Source: Siderastrea radians (lineage: Eukaryota; Cnidaria; Anthozoa; Scleractinia; Rhizangiidae). Taken from it: a stretch of DNA of 64,000 nucleotides. A program made the translations under genes and the position numbers. The stretch is taken from NCBI GenBank assembly GCA_964017195.1, contig OZ024889.1:63865858-63929857 (forward strand), given 5' to 3'. Of this stretch, positions 1 through 12,200 are shown one piece after another; position 1 is the first letter of the stretch; the number at the start of each line of letters is the position of its first letter. The notes beneath the pieces were generated by a model that worked only from the letters and a program-made list of their open reading frames with translations, searched no databases and had not been told where the DNA came from.

Positions 1-416
1 CATTCAATAAATTTTCCGCGGTTTTCTTCGACAGTCTTCTTCAGCTCCAATATGTCTCCTGCTTTTAACCGCAGCGAAGGAGGGCTGTCATGAACTACGC
101 GGATGAATTTAACAGAAGCGGCTTCCACAATATCTTGCACGCTGTAGTATCTGTCCTCACATATTGTAGGAAGTATTTCGACTTTGCATGGGCAATTTAC
201 TGGAACGAAAAACTCTTTCGTTGCAGAAGCTTTCGCCAGGACCTTGTCGGTTCGTTTGGTGAAATGCAGAGTAAGTATTTGCCCTGCTGATAGCGTCTTA
301 GCATCGTCTTCACTGTAGATTCCGTTTTCGACTTGTACCAGTTGTGGAAGAGGAAAAGACTCAATGAATGTCTTCAGAGTGCAAGGATTTGCGCTCCAAA
401 CGATATTGTTAAACAT
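1..416 (-). CDS. 5' exon of a CABIT-domain protein (THEMIS/GAREM-like), cut by window edge
   Basis: An open frame of 138 codons on the minus strand begins with ATG at 416 and runs off the left edge without a stop. It opens MFNNIVWSANPCTLKTFIES, followed by a segment rich in short beta-strand-like runs (QLVQVENGIYSEDD, GQILTLHFTK, FFVPVNCPCKVEILPT). A start in which a residue run like NPCTLKTFIESFPLPQ precedes an OB/SH3-like beta fold is characteristic of CABIT domains, found in THEMIS and GAREM, which act as adaptors in tyrosine-kinase and MAPK signalling. Family assignment is from remembered pattern only. No splice donor is visible before the edge. The rest of the gene lies to the left of the window. 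Confidence 0.6.
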   Translation of the reverse strand, partial: MFNNIVWSANPCTLKTFIESFPLPQLVQVENGIYSEDDAKTLSAGQILTLHFTKRTDKVLAKASATKEFFVPVNCPCKVEILPTICEDRYYSVQDIVEAASVKFIRVVHDSPPSLRLKAGDILELKKTVEENRGKFIE

Positions 417-1956
417 TGTTTAGCTATATAAACACTTCGAGGGGCAACACATATTCCACGCAGAAGTACGCGACATCAGTGATCAGTGTTGACGATTTTT
501 GAAACGGCAATACACCTGTACGTAATATAATAACCGAGAAAGACTGACTCTTGAATTATGTTTATAATGTAAGTATAGCTATGACTTGATGACATCCGTT
601 TCAATCGATTCGTTTCATCCGCATGCTTGTACCGTATCATATTCAGTCTCCTCGTGCTTGCGCGCATGGGTGCGTGATAGGCATATTGTACTGAGTTTCC
701 TCTGCCCTCCAGGGCAGTACAGCGTTGGCCCATTTGAAACTTTCTTAGTCAAGAAAACTGTTTTTTTGTGCTTGCCTGTTTTGTCTGTGTTGGTAATCAT
801 TGATTTACATCTTCGAAGACAGTCACGCTCCAGATCGAGGATGTTATATCGTCAATGCAAATCAATGCATGGATGTGGGTATTTAATTTACATACTAGGA
901 GTAATCATAGATCATGGAGTGTGGTCGATGTCACGCTAACCACGAATTGTGCTATTTAGCTAAAAAGTTCACGCAACTTTCGCTCAGATCGTCAGGCTAT
1001 TGGAAAATACCCCTAGAAAGTAACCTTTTTAAGTGTGAATTGCAAACCATATTACTGCTCCGGCCTATTGAACCGTCTTTCAGTAGGTAACGGACGCGCA
1101 ATCGAGCAAGCGGCCAGCTCACGCGAGGAAGGAATCCAGTCCCCGGGTCTGTACAGCCCCCGAAATGAACTCCAAATGGACCCCAAAATAATCCCTGCTT
1201 TTTTGTGTGTTCGTTTTTGTTTTGTTCTGTTTTGTTTTTTTGTTTTAGGCTGAGCCCGAAAAGGACCCCAAGAAATTTTACGAGTGGTGTTTAAACTAGG
1301 GGACTGTGAAAGTGGTCAAAATAAACAAAATTGACGAGATCAGTGAAGTATTCATTCATTTACGATTTACAGTTTTTATTAACATTTTTCAACGATTTGC
1401 AAAACAATGACGAGTATATATGAATCAACTAGTGACATGCGTTATGTATTATTTTTAAAAGTCTGCATGTGAATTAGGTTTTAGCTTAGTTCAACGCTGT
1501 ATTGCTTCCTACTATTTCAGTATGTTGTATCCTCTCAGTGGTGCGGCAATGAGTCTTACACTTTGCTTGAATTATCCAACACATCTTTGTGTACAGTACA
1601 ATATTTTTGTGTGATAACAAGGTGTCACGGCGTAGAACGGGACACCTGTCTGGACAAAATCACAACTCTGAGGAATCAAGGGGTTGACAGGCCCAAACAA
1701 CTTCTACAATCATGAAACAATTGTTGATATGTTTGCTCTAACAAGCATGTCTTTGAAGGATTTTCCTTTTTCAAAGGCCATTTATCCATCAAAACCCCGC
1801 TAGAGATTGGACACTAATTGGTCTAATTCCTGATAATGTGCCAAAGGCATGATCTTTTTTTCGGTTTGTCTTTTTTGGTTTTATTTTTGTGTTGCAACGC
1901 CATTTCTCTTTCTATGAATTGTATCAGATGACAGAAAAGTTATAATTCATTTCCCG
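417..1956. other. intergenic sequence, no gene recognised
   Basis: Upstream region of the CABIT gene. Only short chance reading frames occur. It contains a T-rich run near 1200-1245 and AT-rich spacer. I see no RNA gene or repeat family I can name. Confidence 0.6.
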
Positions 1957-3600
1957 AGTTTACGCTTTTTAAAAAAATCATACAGAAGAAAAAATAAAAG
2001 CCACGAGACATGTATCCAGCTGAACATTCAGGTCAAGGATTACATGAAACGAGAGGCCGGAACGACACTAATAGGACTGCAGGATGAGTTTGGTCATTTG
2101 TGAATTCGTCAAAAAGACAAATAATTTTTTATTACTTGTAAAGTTTTTTTCTAATATTGCTCCTATATAGATCATGGGATCATTTCGTGGCCTGTACGAG
2201 TCCTCTCTGGTTTTTCTTACGGAGAGAATCCGCTGAAAAAGTGGGCGCAGGCGTAAAAGGGATCTTTCGGTTTACACGCCTGCACTCACTTCGCACAGCG
2301 GAAATCCAATAACGCCCCAGCGAACCTCTGCGGAGGAGAGAGGGACAAGCCTCTGAGGGTGATTCGGAACACCAGACGAAGCGCGTCACATGTTGTGGAG
2401 AGTGACGGAAAAGCCGTTGCACGACTGAGAAAAATTTCAATACGAGCATAGAATATTTCAGTGCAATCACAATGCTTCTTCTTTAGGCGATGTCTTTCCT
2501 TCGCTTCCCACGATCTCAGAGCCTGGAACAGGCTTGGCTAAAAGATGCTCAGAAAAGTTGGTTTTTGCGAATTAATTGACATCATGCTAGCTCCAGCTCA
2601 AGCTCCTTCACTAGTTACTGTTTAAAATAAACCGTCCTCAATAATTTTTTCTTTGCCCAAAGAATCAGTATCAGCACAAAGAGAATGTTGTAAAAACAGG
2701 GCCATATAGCTCGGTTAACTTGTCAGTGAAAGGTCTTTACAAATTAGTAGAATCTGACAAGCCTTTGATGGTGAAGTGCATTTACAACTTTATGTTTACT
2801 TTTCGACATCGAAATATGTATTTACAATAATTATATATCAAAGCTTCTGTAATGTTTTTTGTTGTGTTTCCATAAGTAACGAGATCAAAAGCGGAAAGGC
2901 ACCACCACCCAAACGTGTTTTGAGACTGAGACTGGTGGCTTTCTCTTCCGCTTGGGGGACGAAATCGGGGCTAGCCTGAGGCTAACAGAAAAGACGTTCC
3001 AGATTTTACTGGATATCATCAGCCGGGTGCGTCGATTTGTTGATTGTGTTTTTCTTTTCAGCGATGGAGGACAATGGAGCTTATAAACTACCTCTTACGT
3101 CTTGTCTAATTGTTAACACTGAGTGACTTCCCGCAGTGACGCCTAGTCTATTCTAAAGTAACTTTGTATCTTGAACTTCGGTAAGCCCTGCTTCCTCTCG
3201 AAATCTTCGATCATGCATTAAGGAAAAAACTCCTTTTTTTCTGAACAGAAAAGCCACATTTACAGAAAAAGTTAATGTGCTCTTGTCTCTGGGTCAATAC
3301 GCACGCGCGCGCGAGAATGGCTGAAAACCAATTATTAATTAATTAATTAATTAATTTATTTATTTATTTATTTAAAGGGAGACCAAAGCTCCAAGTGGCC
3401 GCTAGGGATGAGAGGCGACTGCTGATTCCCCAGTCCAGTTCTGGCCCCTCTCTGTATAGAGGGGCCAGAACTGGACTACTGATTCGCGGAAGGTGGCTCG
3501 ATTGGATTTCTTAGTGGTGATGCCTTCTAAGGTTGAATTACACCACCGTAAGAAATAGAACAGGGCGAGCAAATGCCACACCTTTCCAAGCATAGATTAA
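1957..3600. repeat. tandem duplication of 1644 bp, copy 1
   Basis: The block starts AGTTTACGC at 1957 and ends GATTAA at 3600; it is repeated immediately at 3601. Lines compared along the length match base for base, apart from one substitution seen in an AATT/TATT microsatellite near 3340-3375. The duplication carries at its right end the first ~110 bp of the foldback element found downstream of copy 2. No convincing gene is inside. Near identity means a very recent event or an assembly duplication. Confidence 0.93.
3432..3477. repeat. perfect 20 bp stem hairpin, 6 nt loop (copy 1)
   Basis: AGTCCAGTTCTGGCCCCTCT at 3432-3451 is followed by a 6 nt loop and its exact reverse complement at 3458-3477. 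It sits just before the foldback arm. The same hairpin recurs in the second duplication copy. Confidence 0.9.
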
Positions 3601-5244
3601 AGTTTACGCTTTTTAAAAAAATCATACAGAAGAAAAAATAAAAGCCACGAGACATGTATCCAGCTGAACATTCAGGTCAAGGATTACATGAAACGAGAGG
3701 CCGGAACGACACTAATAGGACTGCAGGATGAGTTTGGTCATTTGTGAATTCGTCAAAAAGACAAATAATTTTTTATTACTTGTAAAGTTTTTTTCTAATA
3801 TTGCTCCTATATAGATCATGGGATCATTTCGTGGCCTGTACGAGTCCTCTCTGGTTTTTCTTACGGAGAGAATCCGCTGAAAAAGTGGGCGCAGGCGTAA
3901 AAGGGATCTTTCGGTTTACACGCCTGCACTCACTTCGCACAGCGGAAATCCAATAACGCCCCAGCGAACCTCTGCGGAGGAGAGAGGGACAAGCCTCTGA
4001 GGGTGATTCGGAACACCAGACGAAGCGCGTCACATGTTGTGGAGAGTGACGGAAAAGCCGTTGCACGACTGAGAAAAATTTCAATACGAGCATAGAATAT
4101 TTCAGTGCAATCACAATGCTTCTTCTTTAGGCGATGTCTTTCCTTCGCTTCCCACGATCTCAGAGCCTGGAACAGGCTTGGCTAAAAGATGCTCAGAAAA
4201 GTTGGTTTTTGCGAATTAATTGACATCATGCTAGCTCCAGCTCAAGCTCCTTCACTAGTTACTGTTTAAAATAAACCGTCCTCAATAATTTTTTCTTTGC
4301 CCAAAGAATCAGTATCAGCACAAAGAGAATGTTGTAAAAACAGGGCCATATAGCTCGGTTAACTTGTCAGTGAAAGGTCTTTACAAATTAGTAGAATCTG
4401 ACAAGCCTTTGATGGTGAAGTGCATTTACAACTTTATGTTTACTTTTCGACATCGAAATATGTATTTACAATAATTATATATCAAAGCTTCTGTAATGTT
4501 TTTTGTTGTGTTTCCATAAGTAACGAGATCAAAAGCGGAAAGGCACCACCACCCAAACGTGTTTTGAGACTGAGACTGGTGGCTTTCTCTTCCGCTTGGG
4601 GGACGAAATCGGGGCTAGCCTGAGGCTAACAGAAAAGACGTTCCAGATTTTACTGGATATCATCAGCCGGGTGCGTCGATTTGTTGATTGTGTTTTTCTT
4701 TTCAGCGATGGAGGACAATGGAGCTTATAAACTACCTCTTACGTCTTGTCTAATTGTTAACACTGAGTGACTTCCCGCAGTGACGCCTAGTCTATTCTAA
4801 AGTAACTTTGTATCTTGAACTTCGGTAAGCCCTGCTTCCTCTCGAAATCTTCGATCATGCATTAAGGAAAAAACTCCTTTTTTTCTGAACAGAAAAGCCA
4901 CATTTACAGAAAAAGTTAATGTGCTCTTGTCTCTGGGTCAATACGCACGCGCGCGCGAGAATGGCTGAAAACCAATTATTAATTAATTAATTAATTTATT
5001 TATTTATTTATTTATTTAAAGGGAGACCAAAGCTCCAAGTGGCCGCTAGGGATGAGAGGCGACTGCTGATTCCCCAGTCCAGTTCTGGCCCCTCTCTGTA
5101 TAGAGGGGCCAGAACTGGACTACTGATTCGCGGAAGGTGGCTCGATTGGATTTCTTAGTGGTGATGCCTTCTAAGGTTGAATTACACCACCGTAAGAAAT
5201 AGAACAGGGCGAGCAAATGCCACACCTTTCCAAGCATAGATTAA
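3601..5244. repeat. tandem duplication of 1644 bp, copy 2
   Basis: Second copy of the 1644 bp unit. A 3 bp AGT follows the end of both copies (3601-3603 and 5245-5247), consistent with a join at microhomology. Copy 2 continues into the complete left arm of the foldback element, so the original state was one unit plus the foldback, and copy 1 is the extra one. Confidence 0.93.
5076..5121. repeat. perfect 20 bp stem hairpin, 6 nt loop (copy 2)
   Basis: Exact copy of the 3432-3477 hairpin, displaced by the 1644 bp period. The stem ends 12 bp before the foldback left arm. Confidence 0.9.
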
Positions 5245-7024
5245 AGTCCCAGCTAAAGTGAGTTTTATTGCAACGCAATGACGTCATTGTTATTTTTACA
5301 TATAGTTGATTTTCTTGAATTCTGGAGGTTTTGTTCAGAGTGGTTCAAGATACCTATAGTTCGCGTAGCTGCCTTCCTGTCTACTGACTTTAAGAAAAAT
5401 CTATGACAGCATTTTCGAGAAACTTGCAGCTAAAGGTTTTGGCTTTAAAAATGAAAGAAATTCATTCAAGCTGCTTTAACTTATGTTTACCGAACTTGAG
5501 GGAAATACGTTTTTAGCTTATACTCTTCTAATTCTATACCTATCAATGAATTTTATTCTATTTCATTTCATTTTTATTTTATTAGCTTCGCCAAAGAAAA
5601 GAAAACATTCAACGTAACTAAACTAAAGAAGGGGGGTAGGCAGGGACACCGCAACAGCTGAGGCCAATTACAGCGCTAGCAGCCCCGGAAAAGTGAAAAG
5701 TTAGCGGAAGTCGCTTCATGTGATTTAAAGGAGATGTGTATTTTGCACTTTCGACCTAAATTTGCTGCATCTTTACACAGTGTGCCATAACAGAAAAACC
5801 AAAAGTTGAATTTCTCCTACACTTCGTCGTGCTTTAGTTCAATTAATATCTTAAATGGTCTCCAAATTACAAGTCCAATGAAACAACTACAATGAAACAA
5901 TTTAAGGTGGTCAAACATTGACTTCAAGTCAGGAAACTTTTCCATTCATATTTTTGGCGCAGACAACCTATTTTTTGTTTGTTGCTTATCTCTTTGGTTA
6001 TGCATGTCTATTGTTAAGACTTTTCATACCAGTGTGAATTCAAATGCAACATGATTTTCCGACAATGCTTGATTGCTTTCGGAGACTTGAGCCGAATATG
6101 CTAATGTTGACATTTGACCATAACGCCGTAACGTAATTTTTATGTCCATTATGCTTAACAATAGACATGCATAATAAAAGAAACAAGCAACAACAACAAA
6201 AACAATAAAATTGGTTGTCTGCGCTGGAAATATGAATGGAAAAGTTCCCTAGCTTGAAGACAATGTTTGACCACCTTAAATTGTTTCAATGGACTTGAGA
6301 TTAAGAGATCATTCAAAATATTAATTGAACTAAACGACGACTGGAAATATGAATGGAAAAGTTCCCTAGCTTGAAGACAATGTTTGACCACCTTAAATTG
6401 TTTCAATGGACTTGAGATTAAGAGATCATTCAAAATATTAATTGAACTAAAGGACGACAAAGTTTTAGAGAAATTTATCGTCTGGTTTTTCTATCATGAA
6501 CCTTTCTGTAGAGGCATAGCAAATTTTGGTCGAAAGAGCAAAAGACACACCTTAATTGAGTTTATATTATTAGAAATCAAATGAAGCGATTTTTGTCAAC
6601 TTTTCACGGACATTCAATGATAGGTATTAGAAGAGTATAAGCTAAAAACGTATTTCCCTCAAGTCCGGATAACATAAGTTAAAGCAGCTCGAATGAATCA
6701 CTTTCATTTTTTAAGCTAAAAACTTTAGCTGCAAATTTCTCGAAAACGCTCTCATATATAGATTTTTCTTAAACTCAGTACACAAAGAGGCAGCTGAGTG
6801 AACTATAAGTACCGTGATCCGTTTCGAATAAAAACCTCCAAAATTCAAGAAAATCGACTATATGTAAAAATAACAATGACGTCTTCCGTTGCTTAAACTG
6901 AGACGTTCATCTATGCTAGGAAAAGTGTGGCAGTTGCTCGCCCTTTCCTATTTCTTATGGTGGTGCAATTCGCTTGCAACTTTAGAAGGTATCACCACTA
7001 AGAAATCCAATCGAGTCACCTTCA
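5133..7024. mobile_element. long imperfect palindrome (foldback element)
   Basis: The left arm begins near 5133 (AAGGTGGCTCGATTGG) and the right arm ends near 7024 with the complement (CCAATCGAGTCACCTT). Matching blocks continue inward for over 800 bp on each side, for example AATAACAATGACGTC, TAAGAAAAATCTAT, GGGAAATACGTTTTTAGC and CTTTAGTTCAATTAATAT. The left arm carries an extra ~130 bp near 5560-5690. No transposase frame is present, so this is a non-autonomous foldback or MITE-like element. Clear target duplications were not found. Confidence 0.75.
6224..6457. repeat. two tandem copies of a 117 bp unit in the foldback right arm
   Basis: CTGGAAATATGAATGGAAAA begins at 6224 and again at 6341. 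The two 117 bp copies are nearly identical. The left arm has one corresponding copy, so this duplication happened after the foldback formed. Confidence 0.9.
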
Positions 7025-7498
7025 AGTGAAGCTGGCCATTCACCATAGCTAATAAATTATTTTTATTGTACTCAAATATCTTATTTACTTACCATTAGTC
7101 ACAACTTGTTTAGTTTAAATTCTTGCCAAGCGCATATAAATAAATCGTTAATAAGTAAAGTATCATTATTTTCAGAAACACTCGGCTAAATACTGCCAAA
7201 CTATTGTAAGCAAATTTCTCCACATGATCTTAAAGTGCATATGACACGAAATTTTTTCCTTCTGTTTTTGTTAGTTAAACGTCTATAAAAAAAAACGGTT
7301 TAAAGCTTTAAAAGCGGTGGAAATTTCTGAAAAGCCTTTTTTCGTGTTCGAAATACGCGCTCTTTTGCCTTCGAAAATGTCCCGGGGACTGGAAACTAGT
7401 TTATCCGTGTCGCGATGTTTGTGACGTCACGTTGTGTACCTTTTCACAATCGATCACTCGAAGTTTAGCTGAGACTGAAAGCGAAGAAATCAGTGGAA
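7025..7498. other. unassigned spacer upstream of the acidic exon
   Basis: AT-rich sequence without a gene. A TGACGTCAC element (CRE/ATF-type) lies at about 7421-7429, some 70 bp before the ATG of the acidic exon, and could be part of its promoter. Confidence 0.4.
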
Positions 7499-7599
7499 AT
7501 GTCTAGTGATTCGATGCAAAATGATTCCTCTCAAAGTTCCAGTGACTCCGAAGAATCGGGAGAAGAAGTAGAAGTTTTAACTGGTGAACTGGAACCGTA
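7499..7599 (+). pseudogene. left half of a host acidic (P2X7-like N-terminal) coding exon split by the element
   Basis: ATG at 7499 opens a frame rich in Ser, Asp and Glu (it begins MSSDSMQNDSSQSSSDSEES) and reaches Glu-Pro-Tyr exactly at the insertion point. If one ACCGTA copy is removed, the frame continues without break at 30685 as QDEPLASDGE and remains open for more than 30 codons. The acidic leader followed by an EPYxxEPLAS-type motif resembles the N-terminus of the P2X purinoceptor 7-like proteins abundant in cnidarian genomes. Frame continuity is seen directly; the family name is inference. The insertion should inactivate this exon. Confidence 0.5.
7594..7599. repeat. 6 bp target-site duplication, left (ACCGTA)
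   Basis: ACCGTA directly precedes the left terminus AGTAGTAATG and recurs directly after the right terminus at 30679-30684. A 6 bp duplication is the known length for Polinton integration. Confidence 0.95.
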
Positions 7600-7876
7600 A
7601 GTAGTAATGTGGGCCCGTATGGCAAGATGAGCCTCGTTTTGATGTAATGATGACGTCATGACCGGAACCGGAAGTCACGTGTTTTTAGGATGGGAAACCG
7701 CTGACCAGTGAGGGAAAAAGGGATCGCGGGCTCATGCAACCGGAAGTCACGTGTTTTTGAATGGGAAACCGCTGACGAGTAGGAAAAATCGATCGTGGGC
7801 TCAGGAGGAGGCAAAACCGCTGAGAAAACGCGGGCTCAAAGTCCAAAGTCCATTTCGGGCAACGGGGGTGGTCCTT
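7600..7876 (+). repeat. left terminal inverted repeat
   Basis: Reads inward AGTAGTAATGTGGGCCCG and matches the complement of 30403-30678 at roughly 90% or better, ending at GGTCCTT. It contains two internal ~70 bp direct repeats, each with the sequence GGAAGTCACGTG and ATGGGAAACCGCTGAC (starting near 7668 and 7740). Confidence 0.95.
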
Positions 7877-8139
7877 CAGTCAAAGAAAAGGCGTTTTTAT
7901 GTTGGAAAAAATATTTTAATGTGGAAGAAATCAAATAATCCATGGCCTGCAGATGATGAGAGTTCCATGTCACAAGGGGAAGCAGAAGCGTGGCGTTGGT
8001 AGGAAGGTGAGATGGACTCTGACCTTTATCAAAGCAGGGCAATCCAGGGACAAGGTAACCCAACCTTGGGGAATTACATTGGAGTTGATGGCTCAAGAGA
8101 AAGAACACGTAATTGAACCAATGGAAGAGAAGTAAATGG
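7877..8139. other. subterminal region, possible small plus-strand frame
   Basis: Between the left repeat and the minisatellite. A plus-strand frame ending at 8135 carries a basic stretch (KQKRGVGRKVRWTLTFIKAG) but has no recognisable relative and no TATA box at a useful distance. I do not call a gene here. Confidence 0.3.
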
Positions 8140-8935
8140 AGGTATCCTATTAGTTCCTTTTTTTAATATGAGTGTTCCTATTTCACGTAATCGTTTGATG
8201 AGTTCCTATTTCACGTAATCGTTTGATGAGTATTCCTTTGAGTTCCTTTTGATAATATGAGCGTTCCTATTCCATTTCACGTAATCCTATTACGTTTGAT
8301 GAGTATTCCTTTGAGTTCCTTTTGATAATATGAGTGTTCCTATTCCATTTCACGTAATCGTTTGATGAGTATTCCTTAAAGTTCCTTTTTGATGAGTGTT
8401 CCTATTCCATGATGAGTATTCCTTTTAAGATAAGTGTTCCATTTGATAAGATGAGTTGAGTGTTCCTTTTGATAAGATGAGTGTTCCTTTTGCCGAAATA
8501 CAACACCATTCGCCAAGGAAGACCTCTGCAGAGAACCCTCGCTTGGGACCTGCATCGGGAAGCCAAGGATTGAAGGTGACGTCATGGCCTCGGCCACCAC
8601 GAGTCCCTCCAATTGTTAGGCCTTGAGATGATGAGTTCCTATTTCACGTAATCCTATTAGTTCCTTTTTTTTTAAATATGAGTATTCCTTTGAGTTCCTT
8701 TTGATAATATGAGTGTTCCTATTTAATGATGAGTATTCCTTTTGATAATGAGTGTTCCTTTTGATGAGTATTCCTTTTAAGATGAGTGTTCCTTTTAAGA
8801 TGAGTGTTCCTTTTGATATGGGTTGAGTGTTCCTTTTGATGAGTATTCCTTTTGATAATATGAGTGTTCCTTTTGATAATATGAGTGGTCCCATTCCATG
8901 GAGTGTTCCTTTTTTAATATTCCTTGTGATGAGTG
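8140..8935 (+). repeat. degenerate minisatellite of GAGTGTTCCTTTTGAT units
   Basis: Dozens of short units variously reading GAGTGTTCCTTTTGATAATAT, GAGTATTCCTTTGAGTTCC and CTATTTCACGTAATCG fill the region. It is interrupted at 8492-8616 by a polymerase-derived fragment. Long frames crossing it are repeat artefacts. Confidence 0.85.
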
Positions 8936-9204
8936 TCAATGTAGAAACGATCCTTCTTGGTGGTGGACAAAAACCGCTCCTTAAACCACGCCAAATGCAA
9001 GCAAGCATGCAAGCCACAATTATAGTCGCAAGACATGTCACTGTGATCAATGAAGACATGATCGAAGTGCATTACACCTAGCAAGCAAGTATGCAAACCA
9101 CAGCCACAGATGATGACGATAGCGATGCTGGCGATGAACGTCAAGGTGACTTCATGGTCTCTCAGCCAGACGAGCAAGTGGGGCCCAGTGGTCTCGAGAA
9201 GAGG
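8492..9204 (+). pseudogene. scrambled fossil fragments of a second polymerase B, antisense to the intact gene
   Basis: Four plus-strand segments translate to close relatives of parts of the intact minus-strand polymerase at 9246-13376. They are 8492-8578 (PKYNTIRQG, like PKYNSIRQG near residue 280), 8966-9000 (QKPLLKPRQ, like QKPLLRPRQ near 1330), 9031-9081 (RHVTVINEDMIEVHYT, like RHVSVINDQLVEVHYT near 1165) and 9169-9204 (DEQVGPSGLEK, like DEAGPSGLDP near residue 10). The order is not collinear with the gene. DNA identity is only moderate, so they come from a divergent polymerase rather than from a recent local duplication. Confidence 0.75.
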
Positions 9205-9245
9205 TAAGGAATAGCAATGACTTGGTATACTCTTAGGAAAGTGTC

Positions 9246-12200
9246 TCACTGGTACCCGTAGGGGTAGGTCTGGAAAGTGACAGGATCTATGACTCTCTTA
9301 TCGTAGACGAGCTGGTAACGTTTGTACTCGGGGAAGGTGTAGAGTTGGTAGTGTTTGGGATCGCGCACGATCTGGTAGGTCTTGATGACTTGGGTCTGGC
9401 GTGGTCGTAGAAGTGGCTTCTGGATTTCATCCAGGACATTCTGACGCATGATGTGGTAGTTGAGTTGGGTTTTGCCTTCGCTGTTAAGGCGGAAACCCCT
9501 CACCTTGCACTCCACGTGACCATTCTGGGTTTGGTATCCATAGTTCTTGGGACCACCTGACACAAATTCCACAATGAAATCGTCAGGGTCCAATTCACTC
9601 GTAAACTCGCCGAGGTAATCGCCCAAGACCGGGTTTGATTGATTCTCGTCTGTCCAGTAGATGACGGAGTCCGTGTCGTAGTACAAGACACGTTCCCCCA
9701 GCTTCTCTAAGGCGGCATAGAGTCGGAGTCGGGCCCAACAGGTAGTGAAACAGGCTACAAAGATGTTGAGGTTAGGTGAGACAGGGATGTCTTCGTCTTG
9801 GTAAGTGTAATGCACCTCCACTAATTGGTCATTGATAACGGATACGTGACGTACATCCAAACTACTGGTATCTAGAAAACGGTGGAAGGCTTGAGGGTCA
9901 TGAAACGTTTGGACTTGGGTCTTGTTAAGACGTTGTCCAAACTTGCCCCACATGGAATTGAGCATCATTTTAGCGAGGGTACGCAGCCCCGGGTTGTGTT
10001 CGATTTTGGCGTACTCCAATTGAATGCCTTTATGCTCGAAGTACTCTCGAAGGTATTGCTGGCGTTTGGTTTCGTCCTCACCGACCCAGGATGGCCACCC
10101 GCTGGCTTCTTGCTTAATTTTCAACCAGGTGTTGACGTAGTCTTTGAAGAGTCCTTCACACGTCTCGTCAAAATGCCAGACCTCATAGATGTACTGGATT
10201 TCGTACCCCAAGTCCACCGCTTTAGATAATTCCGGGCTACACCATGTCCCAGTCAAGGCCCGCTGTTCGTCGGTGTGGATGCATTCTGCGCATCTGTCTA
10301 ATGGTCGTTTGGGTATTTCTTGTTCCACACAGGCGGCACAGAGAGGAAAAAGGAGTTTGGAGTCATGACGGTAAGGGAGGACAGGATGGTAGAGATGACG
10401 TGGCGGCAGGACTTTGCATTTGACGAGGCCAAAGTAGAAACTGATGTCGGTGTCACCCGGATTGAAGATGAAACGAGGATGGCCTTTGGGGTACACACAG
10501 GTCTTGTTCACCCAGGGGTACAAGGAGGTGACATCAATGTAATGTATTTGTTGACTGGGCGTCACGCGATGGTACAGTTTCACGGCATTGGTACGACCCC
10601 CGCAGAAAGCGTCACGGGGATTCAGAGGTTCTGTAAAGTCAAGGGTCCCCAGGTACGTTCGGATGTCCAAGGAGGTGTCTTTGAGACGGGACCAATCACA
10701 TTCCCACATTTCCACGACAGTGAACCCTTGCTCTCTAAATTGTTGGATCCTTTGCTGGGTGGTCTCGTAGACATCTTGCATGGTTCGATCATAGTGACGT
10801 AGATGGCTTTCGTGACGAATGGGGAAACAGCGAGGACACCCATGCCAGAAACACCCGTGAAATTCGTAGACGGTGTTGGTACTGCCATCGAAACCGTCAA
10901 CATGGAAGTCAGTGCCAGGGATGCGATACTCGCCGGCATTGCGGGCATGTTGAATGGTCTGTTGTTGTTGGGTACACCAGGTTAACCATTCCAGGGCCAC
11001 CTTGGAGTAGTTGATGTAGTTCTTCCACCCACGAACGGGTTCACTGGCAATACTGTTGGGGATCATGCGATTCATGCGTAAATCGCGGTTACAGGCAGAT
11101 GCAATCGTGATGTGTTGGAAGGGATTGAAGCCCGTTAGGGTTTCAAACAATCGTTTGAATGTCAAGCATCCTTCTTTCAAGAGTTTTACATCGGATTTGC
11201 AGTAGGCCACCAGTTCTTTCTTGAAGTCAAAGACTTTGTCGCGTTGCTTTTGATGCCAGGTTTCCAAGGCTTGCTTGCCTTCGGGGGACATGGTTTCAGG
11301 CATGTAGTAATCGAGGGCCGGGATGGGTCCTACGTAGTTTTGATGGTCTGGATGATTGAACTTGTGGGGGAAGTACCCTTTGCGGAGTTCTGTCAATCCA
11401 AAGGTTTTGGGAAACGCTGATAGAGGCATCTGGAAGAAACTCAATGAGTCGATGAAACGGATACGATCGTGTTGGACTTGCAAGAGTTTACACCCGTTCC
11501 GGAGCTGCTCGACCAATTGGTTGTCACCATAGTATTGATGAATGATAAAGTAGCCATCGTACCCTTGGAAGTTATGGGCCAGGACATTGACTTGGCGGGT
11601 CTCGTTGAGTGTCAAGGTATCCAACCATTCGAGAAAATCACGGACGCAATGGTTGCCAGGGAAACACACGGGTTGGTCGTCGTCTTCGGTTTCGGCCACG
11701 ACGAGATTAGCGATGTGTTGTTCCTGGGGCTGCATGGCTTCAATATCAAAGAAGACATGAAGGGGTGGCAGGTCGTCTTCCTCCTCCTCCTCCTCCTCTG
11801 GTGTGGCATCCACCCCCGCCCTACGTTTGGCGCGAGACCCTCCAGACCGTTTCCTCTTTCTCTTCTTGTCTTGAGGTTTGGGGGCTGTTTGGATGAAACA
11901 GCGATGGGTATCACCGTCCACGTACTCATGACAGGAGGGGCAATCAATATACCCACATTGATGTTTTTCAATCTTGTCTAATCCTACTTCCTGCTTGCCA
12001 CATTTAGGACAGCGACGGCGCCGAAAGCAGACGGAGGAGTCTAGGTTGGTCACGGGTTTGTCGGCGTGGTCCTTGACGAGATGCATTTGGAAACAGGTGT
12101 CTCCAAAAAAGTCCCGATGACATTGTTGACAACGTTGAGTGGCTTTCTGACCTCGAGGGTACGCCTCCAGGAAATCGGGACACTCTTTTTGGCAACAGGC

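Noticed and set aside
2180..5237. Frames of 96, 67 and 63 codons repeated in the 1644 bp duplication
   Set aside because: They appear twice only because the DNA is duplicated; there is no codon-level conservation to judge and no family resemblance.
8376..9249. Minus-strand frames with repeated KGTLILKG-like residues
   Set aside because: They translate the minisatellite; periodic peptide content follows from the DNA repeat.
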